From contig CM023454.1 in NCBI GenBank assembly GCA_013339765.2, positions 45,145,177-45,209,176 on the forward strand: DNA of 64,000 nt, read 5' to 3'. A model generated the notes under the pieces. That model did no database searches and was not told the origin of the DNA. It saw nothing but the letters and a program-made list of their open reading frames with translations. A program made the position numbers and the translations under genes. Source of the DNA: Haemaphysalis longicornis (Eukaryota > Arthropoda > Arachnida > Ixodida > Ixodidae). This document shows positions 1 through 12,750 of this stretch, in pieces (the stretch's first letter is position 1; every line of letters starts with the position of its first letter).

Positions 1-3000
1 TAGGGTGTTTAAGCTTCCTGAGAACATTTTAGTTCGCTTTTCTAGTAGAACGCCACCGCCCTTTTTTTAATGCACATGGTTATCCAATCCTCGCTTCCAG
101 GCTTTTCTTTTTTCGATCACTTAAGCACTACGGTCGCTTTTGTTTTAGTTGAAAGCAGGTCCTCACAAGCTGAGTTGCGAGCTCCAGTTCCTCATCTTGC
201 TACTTTCAATATTCTTCACTATTGCGCGTAACGTTACCCCTTTCCTCTCTGCGTGCGTACATTTCGGATCCACCGAAAACTAGCTTCCTGTTTGTTTTCT
301 TCAAGCTCCCACTTGTCTCGGGCGTTGTCAATCACTGCAATATTGTACGCAAAAAAGGCGTCGGTTTTCTTGTAAAAATTATTTTTCATAGCTCGACAAT
401 TAAAATGTATCCACTGAGCTCCCCGAATGTGTGTTGTTTTGTTTCACAACAGGTTTTCCTGTTTTCTTACGCCATTTTTGGTACGTTTCTGCATGCTGCT
501 TTTCCAAACAATGCAGCAGGATCTGTAATAATCCTTGTTTGATTGTAAGAGGTAATTTCTCCTGTTTCTTCTATGTTAACAGCGGCAGTTTATTGGTAAG
601 GGTCATTTTAAACTCGTTCCTGCTGGCTCTACTGACTGACTCCCTGATGGGTTTTGTAGTTTTTGGTAGTTTTTGAGGTTTTTAACATTAAGCCTCACTT
701 TTACCTATCCGTTCCAAGGTCGCTTCTGCAAAGCAAAACTAGCAGCTCCACGAGCAGCAATATACTTAGGTTGTACTGAACATGCAGGTAGTTTCTTTTT
801 TTTTTGTTCTCCAGTTTGTACTTTTGCCTACGCAATTCCTACTGTTTTTTTTTCAGAACAATGGTCTTACAAGCCTCACGTGTTTTCTTTCCGCAAATGA
901 ATCTAGTTCATTTCCTCATTTGTGGCAATTACCTGTCCCAAAATTTCTAACTGACCGTTTTTTTTCGTGCTCCCGTTTCGCCTACTTTTGCGTTAAATTC
1001 TGCCATCGCCATGACCCATTGTTATTCACCACTGACTCGATGTATTTGTTGAAGTTATCTGCCGCGTAGTCATGGTAATGTGTCATAGACTAGCCTTGTT
1101 CGATCGTTAACCTGCATTGCTTGTTAGCTTAATCATTCTAACCGGCTGTTTTGTAATAGTGAAAAAATATTCGAAGTTCGGTGCTTTCTCTCTGGGGAAT
1201 AAAAATCTTACACTGTGTTATTCTTTTGTTTAGGTACTCACTAGGTAATGATGGATCTGTTACTCAAGTCCATTACCGCATTCGCTTGTTCTTCTAACCT
1301 CAATTAGACCAATGATATCCAGATCATTGCATCAGGGTTCCTCTTACAGTACTAATTATCTTTCCCTTAATCTACAGATTCCGGGCATTTAAAGTCCCCA
1401 GGTTCAAGTTGATAGGCGGCCTGTGCAAATTATAAGATTCTTTGCAACATCTGCTCTAAAGGTGTCATGACAGCGCCGTGGGCGGAAGCTCCACAGCTGC
1501 TGGTGAATGAGTGCCGATGGTTACAGTGGTCAATCATTGGAGATGAGGGACAACTACTGAACTTTGCTCCCGGATCCAGCTGTAGCGAGGGATAGTGTTT
1601 GTGTCCAACATAGTTTCCTTAGCGCGGTTGCAGCTGCCATGTTTAGTCTCTCAGGCATTCGTGTAGGTTGTTGATTCAAGTCCAGGAAGCCATCTACACC
1701 TCGAACAGCTGACAGCCAGATACAAAACCATTGCTCCCGTGTTTTTATACAGAATATGTCTACTACTGGGCCATCTAGAACCACTTTATTTTGCCGTGGC
1801 TGTTTTTTTATGGCCTCCTAAAGTTCTTAAAAAACATTGTGGTTGTTTTGACTGTAGCGTTTTCGCGCTCTCCCATTCTCATTAAGCTAGGACAAGCCGA
1901 CCATGTGCGAACATAGGGCAGATTGGGGTCGTTGTCCACGAGCCAAAAAATAATGTAAGCATTGCGTTCTAGAAAACACGGCTTTGCGGTGCTTGTACAA
2001 TACATAGCTATCCGTGAAAAGAGCGGTTGGAAACGTTGCACCAATTTAGTTGAATTTTAATTCTGGGGACACCAGATGAGGACGTCAAACACGCTTTAGA
2101 GTGTACCATTATCGACGGGTGACAATTTATGTGCAAAATCTGTTTTAAAAAGCTGCAGAGATACACTTGCAACAGGGGTCTCTTTTAGTTTTGCGTGGTA
2201 ATAAAAATGCGGGTTAGGCGACTGCACTGCGAGTACCAAGAACCAGATTTCATGTGTTGATGGCGATCGGGTTCCGACCACTTTGTTCACGTATACCTAT
2301 TAGGTCGACTAGTGCCGCGATCTGTCATACGCTTGAGTGACTCTTGTGTCTTAGCACATTGCGTAAGTCTTTGTTTAATTATTTTCATGCTAATGCCGCA
2401 TAATTATACCAGAAAGCGTGTTTTCCATCTGCGTCGCGTGATCGAACAGCTAGCGTCCACACGTGGTTTGTGAGAGTGCTTTGAGTCGGTTTGATCACAA
2501 TACTTATTTAGTCGATTTGCTCCGCTAAATTCTCATTCCTCCCGCCCCGCAAAAGTTTGTGACCCTTGTCGTTCAGCGAATTTCTTTTCTTCTGATTTAT
2601 ATTTTCTTGGCCATGCCACATCTTCCGTCCACACAGCGTTATTGAAGAGCCTGTTCGGCATCTCTCGAGCGTGATCCATGAACTATAGTTTAGCCATTGT
2701 TGGTGAACGGCCTTCGAACCGCTTTATTCGAGCATACTGATCTTATTGACTAATGCCACATACTTATTCTGATGGTTCTCCTCCAACAAACGTAATGCTG
2801 CCTAGACGCCCTACAGCAAATATTTTATTGTTCGGTGAGAGATAAATGTGTGAATGAACGATGAGTGCACTTGAGTTGCCTGTATATGTAGTACAAAAAC
2901 TCAAAGCTGTTTCATTGCCCTTAGTAGGAAGAGTTCAAACAATGGTGTAAATTGGAGCCACCAAACATTTCAAAACAGTAAACGTTGAACACGCGTTGGA

Positions 3001-3464
3001 CACATGTTATTCCTTTGTTTTGTGAGTGAGTGGATCCACCTAATGTCGAAAGAAGCCTCGAGTATTTCCAGTAAAACGAGCGTGCAGGCCGCGACTGCCG
3101 TACGCAGCTCCGCAAACCGTACCATACGTATAAAGGGATATTATATAATGTGACAGCGGTCACGCAAAGATAGCACTGCCGTGCTGCTTAAGCGATTCTT
3201 TGTAAATCGACAGTATTTACAGTGCTCAAAACTGCAAATTTAGCCTATTTGTCTGCAAGTCCGTTGATTGAGCCATTAGATAGAACGCCGAAATATACAG
3301 AGCGACAAGTACACAATGCTGTAACATTTCATGTATGTTGATGGTCAAAATGCGACAAAAAATAATTTTCGGGAACAATACAGTAATAGTCCTATGTGAG
3401 AACAACCTCCATATCTAACCTGTGTTATCAATACTGTTTTAAATAAAGCTAGATTGAGTGTAGG
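1..3464. other. No gene recognised; T-rich anonymous DNA
   Basis: I see no supportable gene or element here. The first ~1.1 kb is strongly T-rich on the plus strand, with several pyrimidine runs ending in AG (for example around 845-858). Its reading frames are phenylalanine and leucine rich because of that bias, so I do not treat them as genes. The stretch 1450-1800 is more GC-balanced but gives only short, unrecognised frames. No poly(A) tail, terminal repeat or tRNA-like segment was visible. Confidence 0.5.
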
Positions 3465-3690
3465 TTTTAACGCGCTGACGCAGTGCAGGCAATGAGGCCT
3501 GCCGTAGTGGTGGGCTCAGGATTTATTTTCTACACCAGCATGTCATTAACGTGCGTGCAATATCGAGCACACGAGCGTTTTTACTCTCCGGATTCATCAG
3601 AAAAGCTGCCGCCGCGGCAGGCAATCGAACCCGCATCTTTGTGCTCAAAAGACCAACGCCTTAGCCAATGAGCCACCTCGGTAAGCTTTA
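3465..3690 (-). mobile_element. tRNA-derived SINE (minus strand)
   Basis: Read on the minus strand, the segment starts near 3690 with a tRNA-like head. It has an A-box-like TGGCTAAGGCGTTGG followed about 30 bases later by a B-box-like GGGTTCGATTGC. A body follows with CACGTTAATGACATG-like and CACTACGGCAGGCC sequence, ending in a TTAAAA-type tail near 3470. The same body occurs at 9690-9910 and 36700-36830, so this is a dispersed family. SINEs of this build are known from hard ticks (Ruka-type); the exact family is inference. It carries no protein and depends on LINE machinery. It must not be called as a tRNA gene, because the cloverleaf is incomplete. Confidence 0.7.
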
Positions 3691-5600
3691 AACAAAGTGT
3701 CTGTTTCCTCACTTTTGTGCAAGAATGTAGAAAAAGGCGGTTTGAAAATCAGGATTTAACTGAAACAACAAAAAAACCTCGCGTTCATTCCTTTCGGTGG
3801 TAGCGCCACGCTAGCTGCCAAATTTTTATTAAGGGCTTGCTAGCAGTGCAATAGCGGCCATTTTCAACCCGCAAACTTGCAATGGGTGGATTCGAACGGG
3901 AGTGGTACAGCACGGCAGCATCATGAATAACGCAGGAATAACACAGTTACGCGGCTGCGTCGGCAGAATAGTAACGTGTTTTAAGGCCAATTGCCGGCAC
4001 GATAGCTGATTACCGGCCACGTTTTCTGTGATAGCCACTACACTGTTATGGCTTCCACACGAAGAAAATATATTAGCCGTAGTAGAAATGCATAGCAACA
4101 CCTTCTTGCACACGTAAAATGTCCTATATTTTAAGCTTGCACCCCAAAGCACATATACCAGAATAGCGGAAGCTTTCCTGAAAAAAAAACCTTTGCAACT
4201 GTGCTGGAAGCACTGGAAATGGTTGACGTTTTTCATCTGGTCGAGTGAGAAAGATCGCCATAGTCTTGCTTCGTGTAGGAGTAGGTCTTGTTGTCTTGCC
4301 TGGAGCAAGATAATTGCGGTATAAAACTGGCATTGACACATTCTCCTACTTGGGCAAAGTAGCCCCAATGTGTAAGCGTATACCAAGTCTTTTATTCATA
4401 GTAAAACTGTTCAGGTAACTATAACGGGTATAGAACTCGCTTTTTTTTCATATTAGTTTTATTAGACTAGACTAATGCATTTATTGAATTTAATTTGCCA
4501 AATCTCCGTAAGGCGGCCGCAGTAAAAACCGAGCTGCAATGTTACTGTTTCTCTCATTTATGGCTATTCATAAATGAATTCGCATTCGGCCTTAGACCGG
4601 TCTATGATATTGCTGAATTGGTTGTAAATCTACCGGTCACGGGTGGCATTTGCTTGAATGTGACCAGATTCCTAATGCGTTAAGTTGATCCTGCCATTGG
4701 GCTGCGGTTACCAAGGTAGAAAGTTGCTGGGGTTGCAGATGTCCCACAGAAACGCTTCGTGAAAAGCGAAGAACGCTCATCGCTTCCGTCTAACTACCAG
4801 TTGGAGGAGAAAAACACACGAAAATGTAAGAATATTTTGTGGGGCCATCGATGGAAGATATCAAAGTACTTTGAGGGGTCTTCAACGAAGAACGTGATTT
4901 TAGGAGCACATGTTATGTTATGAATGTCGATCGACGACATGCGATATATAATATGAAACGATGCCAGGGAGCCGGACGTCCGGTTGATGCGGTGATGCGT
5001 TTGTTTACCATATTTCGATGAGAGGAGGACGAAGCAGCTTCAGCTAGATCTGCTCATCTGAATGCGGGCGCTAATAAATATGCCATACCCGGTGCGGCGA
5101 TAAAGACAATTCATAGAGTTTCAATAAATATTCGGTTCCAGCAAGTATTAGAAGAGAAGAGGCGACAATACAGAGCACGAAGGTGTCACGTTTTCAGTAA
5201 CAATTACGGTGATGGTAGCACTGCTTATTAGTACAGTTACTGCGATCAGAATAAAGGGAAGGGAATGCAGGCGCAGATGTTATGACCGGTGTGACTTAGT
5301 AAATTTTATATTTGCAGGGGCAGTTCAGAAGTTCGGATATCGTGGTGTTGGCACATCGTGTGAATTGTACAGTGCAGTGTTCAGGTAGATGTTTTTGTGG
5401 TCTGAGAACTATGGCCGTTTGGAAAATTTGAACGGAACAGTGAACGGTGTTTGTGAAGTGTGTAAGTTATACTGATTAAGATTTTGTGGTGTGACAGAGA
5501 GTTGAAGAAGAGACTGCATTTGAACCAATAGCGTCTTCGAATCAACGAAGCGGACGTGACTGTTTGACGAGTGAGCCGTTTTTTGGGAGAAAACACTTAA
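3691..5600. other. No gene recognised
   Basis: Anonymous sequence. A 185-codon minus-strand frame at 3829-4386 is the longest, but it has no recognisable domain, repeat or codon pattern and I do not support it as a gene. No terminal repeats or tails were found. Confidence 0.4.
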
Positions 5601-6397
5601 AAGGAGGAGGTAACAAAACCTCCTGCGTTTTGGCAGCCGCCCTTTTCTATAGTGGCTATTTCCCGTGAATGCCGGGTGGACTTCCCAAGCGTTGTAGAGA
5701 TACACAAGGGTCAATTGCCAGGCAAGGGGAGTCGCTTGTACTTATTTTACCGGTAGATCCCCGGGTTATCTAGGCACACGAATTCCCATGGCGCTTTCCC
5801 TTGCCACCGTAGACACCCAACTCGCAACCGCCTCGAGCAGGACATGCCGCAATTCTCTTTCACCCCCGACAACGGCGAAAAGTAGCATAATGGTTGGGGG
5901 CACCGCCAGATGGACAAGAAGTGGATTCCCCTTTCAAGGGTCCGCACTCGACCTGGGACGCCTGTACCCATTAGGACCGACCTCTATGCAGCGACATTTA
6001 TCTGCGACCTTGTCGGGGCGGACACGGCGGTTTGACGCGCCGCCAAGTAGCATGGGGTTTCGTACGCCATCGCTCTTTGGGGATGCGTGTTGCTTTAGCC
6101 TAGGAGGCCTTGCAAGAGCTTGGCAGTAAATGTTTTAAGCGGCTCCTGATAAGTTCCCAAAAAGCTCCAATTCGTTGCACAAATTGTTTGATAAAACTTT
6201 CCGACTTGATCATTAGTATCCCGCTTAAGCGCGTGGTCTCAGAGTAGCACGTCATGTAGTCCGTCGACAGGACAATTCAATTGTTCTCAGATCGTGACGA
6301 AAAGAACAGGCCAAGCAGGTTTACTTCAGTGTCTTTAAGGCCTCAAAAATACAGAGATTGGGTGCAGATGTCTAGCAGGTCCGCTCGGTAGCGTTTT
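5601..6397. other. GC-balanced unannotated block with a short open frame
   Basis: The base composition is more GC-balanced than the flanks. The plus frame 5788-6129 (113 codons) is rich in Ser, Thr, Arg and Gly and shows no domain. The block could be a decayed LTR or gag-leader region, since composition jumps of this kind mark mobile elements elsewhere in the window. I found no matching second copy, so its identity is open. Confidence 0.2.
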
Positions 6398-6892
6398 TTG
6401 CAGCGAGATGAGAACCGGTGCGAACCCAGAACGAGTTCAGGAACGAGCGACGCTGTGACACAGCCGGCAGTCGAGACAGTGGACGGTTTTCACCGTGTAG
6501 CTAAGTGTAACGGCAATTTGGCCGCTGAGCAAGCCGAATCCGCCCTGCCGCAAGTTCAGTTAACCGTACTCGAGCAACGGCCAGCCGAGCTCGTTGCGAT
6601 TTTGGTGATGCCTGGGGTTGATCCCAATTCTCAGACTGGGCAGCGTGTAACTAATAGGGCCTGGACAGCCGGTGATGAGAACGAAAACTCCCTTCCGTGT
6701 TCACATACCGACGCTGTAGCCAAAAATAAAAAGAACGACCACGGGAGCAAGAATTTGCAGCACACATTCGGGAAGAGTTTCAGTGCCACCTGTTGTGTGT
6801 CCGCGAAGTATGCTCGCTTAGCGCCGGGTCTCATTGGACCTAGCAGCTACAGAGAACCAAAGCGCAAATCTTGCTTGAGCGCTGGAATTTGA
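6398..6892 (+). CDS. Unrecognised 164-codon ORF
   Basis: I do not recognise this protein. The frame starts with ATG at 6398 and stays open for 164 codons in fairly GC-balanced sequence, which is long for this window outside retroelements. The product is hydrophilic, rich in Glu, Ala, Thr, Ser and Asn. It has a Gln/Val/Leu/Glu stretch in the first half that could be a short helix, then a Lys/Asn-rich stretch (around residues 108-120) and scattered cysteines without a CCHC pattern. No signal peptide or membrane segment is visible. It might be a decayed gag-like frame or chance. No promoter, splice sites or poly(A) signal tie it to a transcript. Confidence 0.15.
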   Translation: MQRDENRCEPRTSSGTSDAVTQPAVETVDGFHRVAKCNGNLAAEQAESALPQVQLTVLEQRPAELVAILVMPGVDPNSQTGQRVTNRAWTAGDENENSLPCSHTDAVAKNKKNDHGSKNLQHTFGKSFSATCCVSAKYARLAPGLIGPSSYREPKRKSCLSAGI

Positions 6893-9640
6893 CTCAGTTT
6901 TCTGCCGGCGTTCCCGATACGAGTCGAAAAACCGATAGGTGTTCTCTTTACCGATCGCAGTCGCACTCAGAGAACGAGTCACCTTAGGTGCGATAAAAAA
7001 GTGGAAAGATCAGTACAACAAGGAGAGCTCAAATCGCAGCCCTCAGTGCGAGAAATGAACCACGGACGCCTGACTTTCTTGTTCGCTGTGTTTTTTCGGA
7101 TGCAGGTTTTACCCTTTTGCGATTACATTACTTTTTCTGTGGGACATTTTCAATAACGTAAAATGTCCCTTTTCAAGTATGGCGCTTCGCTTAAGTGGTG
7201 CTGGGCCAAAAGGAACATAGTGTAGTTGGTTATTCGCGTATGTTTCTGCAACTAAAAACCTGGTAGACCTTACATGTGGATTTGTATTCGCACTTGCCAG
7301 TGATGCTGTTGTGTCTTCCTGTGTTGTTCTGTTGCAATCGCGATCATGGAAGATACATTTCTAGGGAGCCACTAAGCGTCCAGTAGTCAGCCGGGTGAAG
7401 CTCGAGCAGGGCATCGTACAGGCCAGGCCTGGCGTCGAGTAGCTTATCTTCTAGACCATACATCCGTACAACTGTTGAGGACCTTTATCGGTCGAGAGCT
7501 GGGACTTCGGCGGAACATGTCTTACGAACCAGCACACTAATGTGCTGCAGGCTTCGTGCAGTGCGATGGCGCTTTGTGCCAGAGCCACTACTACGTGGGG
7601 CTTCCGAATGGCGCCCCTCTGTCAGTTACTCAAGCTTGTATCGACAGCCAAACGATCCCAGCATGCAGTGACGTGCCTGGCACAGCCGTATTGCTGGCGC
7701 TTCATTGTCGCCGTGATTTATACTTTGGCGCCGGTCTACGAGACGTGCGAACGACGAGAAAATGGCATTCCAAAAACCCTCTCTACCACTCTGTCGGACG
7801 CAGTATTGCGCTGCTATTACTGACCCTTCAGAAACTCCAGAAATAGCATTGTGTGTGTCCGTAGCATGTTCCGTGGTGTGGAAACAGCAGGTGGAAAACT
7901 TGTTTTACCGCTAGGGCTTTGGGTTAAAATACGGGCAGCCATAAGCGGAGAATTTCGGATCCGGGAATCAATGCTGTCGCTCTACTCCCGTCTTTTACTA
8001 TGACATGGCCCGGAAGAGAATTGTTCTTGTATTGCTTTGGCTCATCTCTCGCCAAGCAGTAAAGCAGTTACGTTTTCCTTTGTCTTCTGGTCGTCATCTC
8101 AAAGGCAGCAAGATTTGTTGGTAGCTCACTTCATCACGCTACCACACGCATGAAGGAAGTGACAGAGCTCGTCTTAGGACGCCTTCCCGAATGCAACAAC
8201 AGGTTCCCAGAAGTGACAAGGAAATGTCGCATCCCAACATAGCATAGCAATAAAACCTTTTGTAGAACAAGTATTCGATCATTTTTTCAAAACTTAGTAA
8301 CGTGGAAAAACAATCTTCTCAATTTGAAAATTTATTTCTAGTCGAGCTGTTTTGCATATTAGCGCAAAGCTGCTAATACGTAAGTGCTCTTTTTTGACGG
8401 GTCCTTCTTAGCAAATACTAAAATCGTCGAAAAGAGGACACTGCAAAGTTACACCATAAACGTTCGGGACGGTTGGATTTATTTTTGGGAATGAGGTAAC
8501 ATATAACAGCTCAAAATCGCAATATTCAAAAACGTTTAGGATGCACAATAGTCGTTTCCGCATCATCTGTTGCTACTTTAAGATTTTATTTTATCGCAAG
8601 CTTGGTAATTAATAACTATTTTTGGTTAAATGCTCGAAAAAATAAAACATCGATGTGCTCTAAAAACTGGCACCTTACGCGCTTCTCTCAGTTTTGACGC
8701 AACATTCAGCAACCATTTACGAGCAGCGCTGTTTCTGGAGTGGAGGTTTCTTTGTTGGGTATCGCGTTACTTCAAACACAATGAAAATTCCTCTTGCCAT
8801 TGTATTCACCCAAAGAACGCAATCATCATGGTGCGCTAGGTTTGTTCAGAAGGAAGCACGAAAGCAGTTTACTATTTAAAACAACAGTTTACCACAAAGA
8901 ACAGAAAAGTTGCTTTTGAAATATTCTAGGCTTGTTTTTGAAAAAAATATTTCATAATTCATTCTTTCCCCAAGAGCTTGTAACATAAGAGTAAGAGGTT
9001 TCACAGAGTTTATAAAAAAGGTGTAGGAAATACAAAAGCAATTTCAAAAGAATTCGAAGAAAAATAATTAGGAATTTTAAAGAAAAGGCAGGCAATTTTA
9101 ACATACAACATAAAGTGTAAAGTTTATGTAGCAGTCCCCAAAATTCAGGGAAGCAATGTATTAGTAATATACATTAAAATGATTATTACAAAACATTAAC
9201 GATGACATAAAGACAGTAAATATAAAATACTTGAACAAAAGCAATAAAATAACCCAAAGCTTAAAAAAATTTGCACAAATACTGCGCTGCTATCAAGCAT
9301 CTCACGATACCTTATAAAAGAAAGTGAAATGAACTAGTATAGTAAATGACTCGAAAAAAATGGCAGTAATATTCTTCGTTAGTGCCTCAGTGGAATTTGA
9401 GTGTGTTGGGCGGTTTTGAGCGCGTTGGGCGGCTTCGGCCACGTTGGGAACGTCGGGGCTTCCGCGAGCTCCAGCGCGCCGAGCCACTCTTGCACTGCAA
9501 AAATAAGACAATTACGGCTGTTCGGCCATTATTACATTGAACTGGCTCTAGTGTATAAGAAATAAAATTTTGAGCGTTCGTCAACACAATTGGTATTTGG
9601 AACCCAGCTTTCTGTGACGCTTGTGAGCAGAGCAAAGACG
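6893..9640. other. No gene recognised; AT-rich
   Basis: Anonymous sequence that becomes very AT-rich between about 8250 and 9300. The 7542-7846 frames overlap each other in different phases and show no domain. I see no repeats with copies elsewhere in the window. Confidence 0.4.
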
Positions 9641-9659
9641 ATTCATGAATGCGTGCACT

Positions 9660-9912
9660 GAAACGTTGTGAAAGGCCTCATTATAGTGCTTACGTGCCGT
9701 GTTGGTCATTGGCTAATGCTTTATGCTCCTGTTCACGAGGACGTAGTTTCGATCCAGACGAAGTGGCGATTTATGATAATGATCGATTTGCAAAAACGCC
9801 CGTGTTTGCGAGATTTCAGAGAATGTTATAGTTCCCCAGGTAGTCAAAATTCACCCGAGCCATCCACTCCGGCGCCCTTTATTTTCTGCGTTGGGTCGGC
9901 GCGTTAAACCCT
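9660..9912 (+). mobile_element. tRNA-derived SINE (plus strand)
   Basis: The plus strand carries a degraded tRNA-like head (TTGGCTAATGC near 9710, then TTTCGATCC near 9748). The body follows: AAAAACGCCCGTGTTTGCGA, a GTTATAGTTCCCCAGG stretch, GAGCCATCCACTCCGGCGCC, and an end near TCGGCGCGTTAAACCC at about 9896-9911. This is the same body as the minus-strand copies at 3465-3690 and 36700-36830. It is a non-coding, non-autonomous retroelement of the kind common in hard ticks. Divergence among the three copies shows they are old and independent insertions. Confidence 0.65.
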
Positions 9913-10682
9913 ATACAGTCAATAAATCATAAAACTGCAGTAGCACTCATTCCGTCAGAGTGTAACAATCCAACCACGATACAGCTCTGTGTACACACGT
10001 GCAATGCAATTTACCTTTCTGGGTCGGTTTATTCAACTGGACCGGCACAGCGTAGCGTACATCACAAATTATCTGCTGGTGTATAGAGCGAAAAACTTGG
10101 CTTTCGTGCAAATTGATGCACAACAACATGGCAATAAAAGATATACAATATTATATGCATTCCACTTGGTAAGGGAACATATTGTTTCCGTTGTCTTAAC
10201 TTTACTGAAACAGAACCAGTGGAATCGGATGACCTAATTGGGAGAACTATAAAGCCCGCAGACAAATACAACCGGTTGCTTCTACTGTCACATTGGAGAA
10301 TACTGGCCTATGCAATACCGCCGCACAGTCTATGCAAGGATGCCTCGCGGGCCAGCCTTGCCACTTGTGTCAAAGTGTAGCCGGCAGAACTCTCTTTGAA
10401 ATTCGGCCCAATCTTGTACACCAAGACTCCGAGCTGCAATCACTTACTGAAGCCATAACGCGAATGCAGTTCATTATGCGGTCACTTTCCGAAAACGTGC
10501 ACCTGTTGCATCACTCGTAATAAGGGCGCAATCATCCCATTCATTCACAAAAAAACTCCTGATTTAACCAGGCACACTGTTTGTTGATGAGATGATGGGC
10601 CATCATGCGGACACATTTGCTTTGCGGTGAATATTTCGAGCAATTTGCGCACCACTCACGGCTCTCACCATCTATAAAAGGG

Positions 10683-10760
10683 TTGAGAGTTGGGCGAGTT
10701 GGTAATGATGCATCTGAAGAAACAAACTGTGCGCAAACTAACGTGGACAAGAACACATGA
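10683..10760 (+). repeat. Short dispersed repeat shared with the 23.4-kb palindrome
   Basis: The plus strand begins GTTGGGCGAGTTGGTAAT and runs into GCGCAAACTAACGTGGACAAG. The minus strand of 23389-23525 has the same order: TTGGGCGAGTTGGATCGCAT, then GTTGGTCAGCGCGAACGAAA. Two copies about 12.7 kb apart argue for a dispersed family. I cannot name it with certainty; it could be the leader of a retroelement such as a Penelope-like element. Confidence 0.4.
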
Positions 10761-11410
10761 AGACGCACTGCGTCTGTGCCATCTTTCGGAATAGGTGGAA
10801 GTAGTACTTGCATTCACGCATTTGCCTAATCTGAGATTCCAAACTTCTGTTCGTAACAACATTCTCGTATAAAGAACTGGTCAATAAATACTATACCAGA
10901 CGCCATATGTCTCCTCAGATTCACCCCATTCTTAATTAAATACCTCTATTGATCTTGTATAATCGATGTGGGTTAGCAGGGGACCGGCGTATCAGAGGAG
11001 GTAATTTGGCCCACTCCGACCCTCCAACAGACCTCTTTTCGATTAGCGCTGTGCGCATACGCTACTCTCGCTTCCAGCGACCATTCCGCTGCTATAAGGT
11101 GGCAAAAGGTAAACAAAGCGACGACTTATTGGAATACCTAGTTGTTAACGCCAATATAGCTAAGTGCAGCTTCGTTTTCTGAGCCCTGAAAGTATCCAAC
11201 AGGTACGCGCTTCGGCTGCAATGCGAAAAACTTTTCTGCCAACAAAACCTTGCGGGGCGGCTGGGACGGCTTTCTCAGTTGCGCAGAGCTTGCGAAAAAA
11301 AGGGGCGTGTTGTTATATATTCCAAAAAGCGTATTTAAAGCAGCCACCACAGGAGGAATACGGCAATTGAAAAAGGTTCATTAGGCCAGATCAACAGATC
11401 AACACAAGAA

Positions 11411-11456
11411 TCTCACATACACAGACATCACATCACATACACAGACATCAGACACC
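11411..11456 (+). repeat. Short tandem repeat
   Basis: A ~22-bp unit containing TCACATACACAGACATCA occurs twice in a row and is followed by a degenerate third partial unit. It is too small to suggest any function. Confidence 0.6.
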
Positions 11457-12181
11457 GACATAAACAGAGATCACATATAAAATGGCCGCGTCTCCAGATA
11501 AAAGTATCATCCGTCTTTGGAATTCGATCAGCGGCAGAGAAACGGCTTTAGAGTATTTATTATTCCCCTCATCACCGTTGTACCCAAACTTCGTCCCATT
11601 TGCCGTCCATTGTCTCCCAAAACAATCTACGAACGTCGCGGAGAATGAGGCACAGTACATGAATTGTGGGATTGCAACTGTGACCCAATTCCCGCTACGT
11701 ATTTCAACAATTGGGGAGTACCACCGGCCTGCTCAAAGGTGCCTACGGAGAAGCAGCTCTCGGGTAGGTGAGCCGCTCTGGCATCGGGCCACTAAGCACT
11801 ACGGTCTCCGGTGGGCTGCGCTAACCCTTTGATAAAACGTTTTATATATACCACATTCCGCTAACATTGAGGTAGTTGTCTATTAAGTATCCTGAACCGA
11901 AAATGTTAGAAGGGCTGGTGTGTTTTGTGCACCCCTTGGAATGCACCCAGCTCCGCTTCTCACGCTTCTTCACAGAGGGAAACGCCACTAATTGTTTTTC
12001 TGCAGAGAATTACGCTGAATAGAATGGCATTGATTGTGCGTGCGATTTTGTTACCATCGAATTTTTACCGCTGATTGTTATGAAGAAATAGGCAGGATGG
12101 CGCAGAGAGCCATGGGCCATGCCACTGCTTTTAAACAAACACACCCATTTTAGTCAAAACAATCAAGTCGTTATGAAAGGA

Positions 12182-12750
12182 AAGCGGGATAAAACTATTT
12201 ACAAGGCTGAGAGAACTAGCGAGGCATTGGCCTACTTCAGTCCACTGGGAATGGCACCGTGCAGTAACGTCACAGAGAGGTGTGATGGTGGCCTGGGCGA
12301 GACTATGGGAGGCAGCGCTGTCTACGAGGCTGCTGAACTGTGTACGCCGACTAGCTCGAAACTGGCATTATGGTATCCCTGTGAGGAGCGTGGCGGTGCC
12401 TATGACGAGCGGCGGGAGAAGAGCTTAGGCCCGAAACGAGGCCACGCTGCCCACGCTCTGCGTCACATGCGCATTGTTCACTCGTGGGCCGGACCCTGGC
12501 TTCTCGCAGCTCCATCCAGGGCTGTCTCCGGGCCCACGCCGCGAAGGATCGTAACTTGGAAGCCTTCGCCTGCGGCGGACATCGGGCCTAGAACGTGAGG
12601 CCACCGTTCTGCTGACGTACTGGCTGAGCCCTTCTGAAGTACGTTTTCTGTCGCTTCTTCTTCATCGATACCATTTTCTCAGGCGCAAACATTACACCAC
12701 CAGTACGGCCGGATTGGCCACCACTCGGCACCGGCCCTTCAACACACTAC
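12182..12750. repeat. ~550-bp dispersed repeat, copy 1 (possible LTR)
   Basis: This segment is collinear with 14429-14978. Shared landmarks in order are GCGGGA near the start, TTTACAAG, ACTAGCGAGG, CTACTTCAG, GTCACAGAGAG, CGAGGC, CACTCGTGGGCC, GATTGGCCACCA, and CCGGCCCTTCA at the end. By eye the copies differ at roughly one base in five. Read on the minus strand the unit would begin near TGTGTTGAAGGGCCGG, so it could be a solo LTR, but no clear CA end, polypurine tract or primer site supports this. The 159-codon plus frame inside it (12119-12598) is not conserved in the other copy and is not supported as a gene. Confidence 0.55.

Larger units (their letters stand above)
9913..12181. other. 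No gene recognised
   Basis: Mostly anonymous DNA. Apart from the short repeat at 10683-10760 and a small tandem repeat at 11411-11456, I found nothing. The 116-codon plus frame at 11482-11832 has no recognisable domain. Confidence 0.4.

Noticed and set aside
222..900. Hydrophobic frames resembling small membrane proteins
   Set aside because: They overlap in different phases within T-rich sequence, which yields Phe/Leu/Val frames by chance.
3600..3680. tRNA gene
   Set aside because: A- and B-box-like sequences belong to a SINE head with a SINE body attached; no complete cloverleaf or terminator. The same applies to 9700-9760 and 37490-37572.
12119..12598. 159-codon plus frame with Cys and Arg
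   Set aside because: Frame not maintained in the second copy of the same repeat at 14429-14978.
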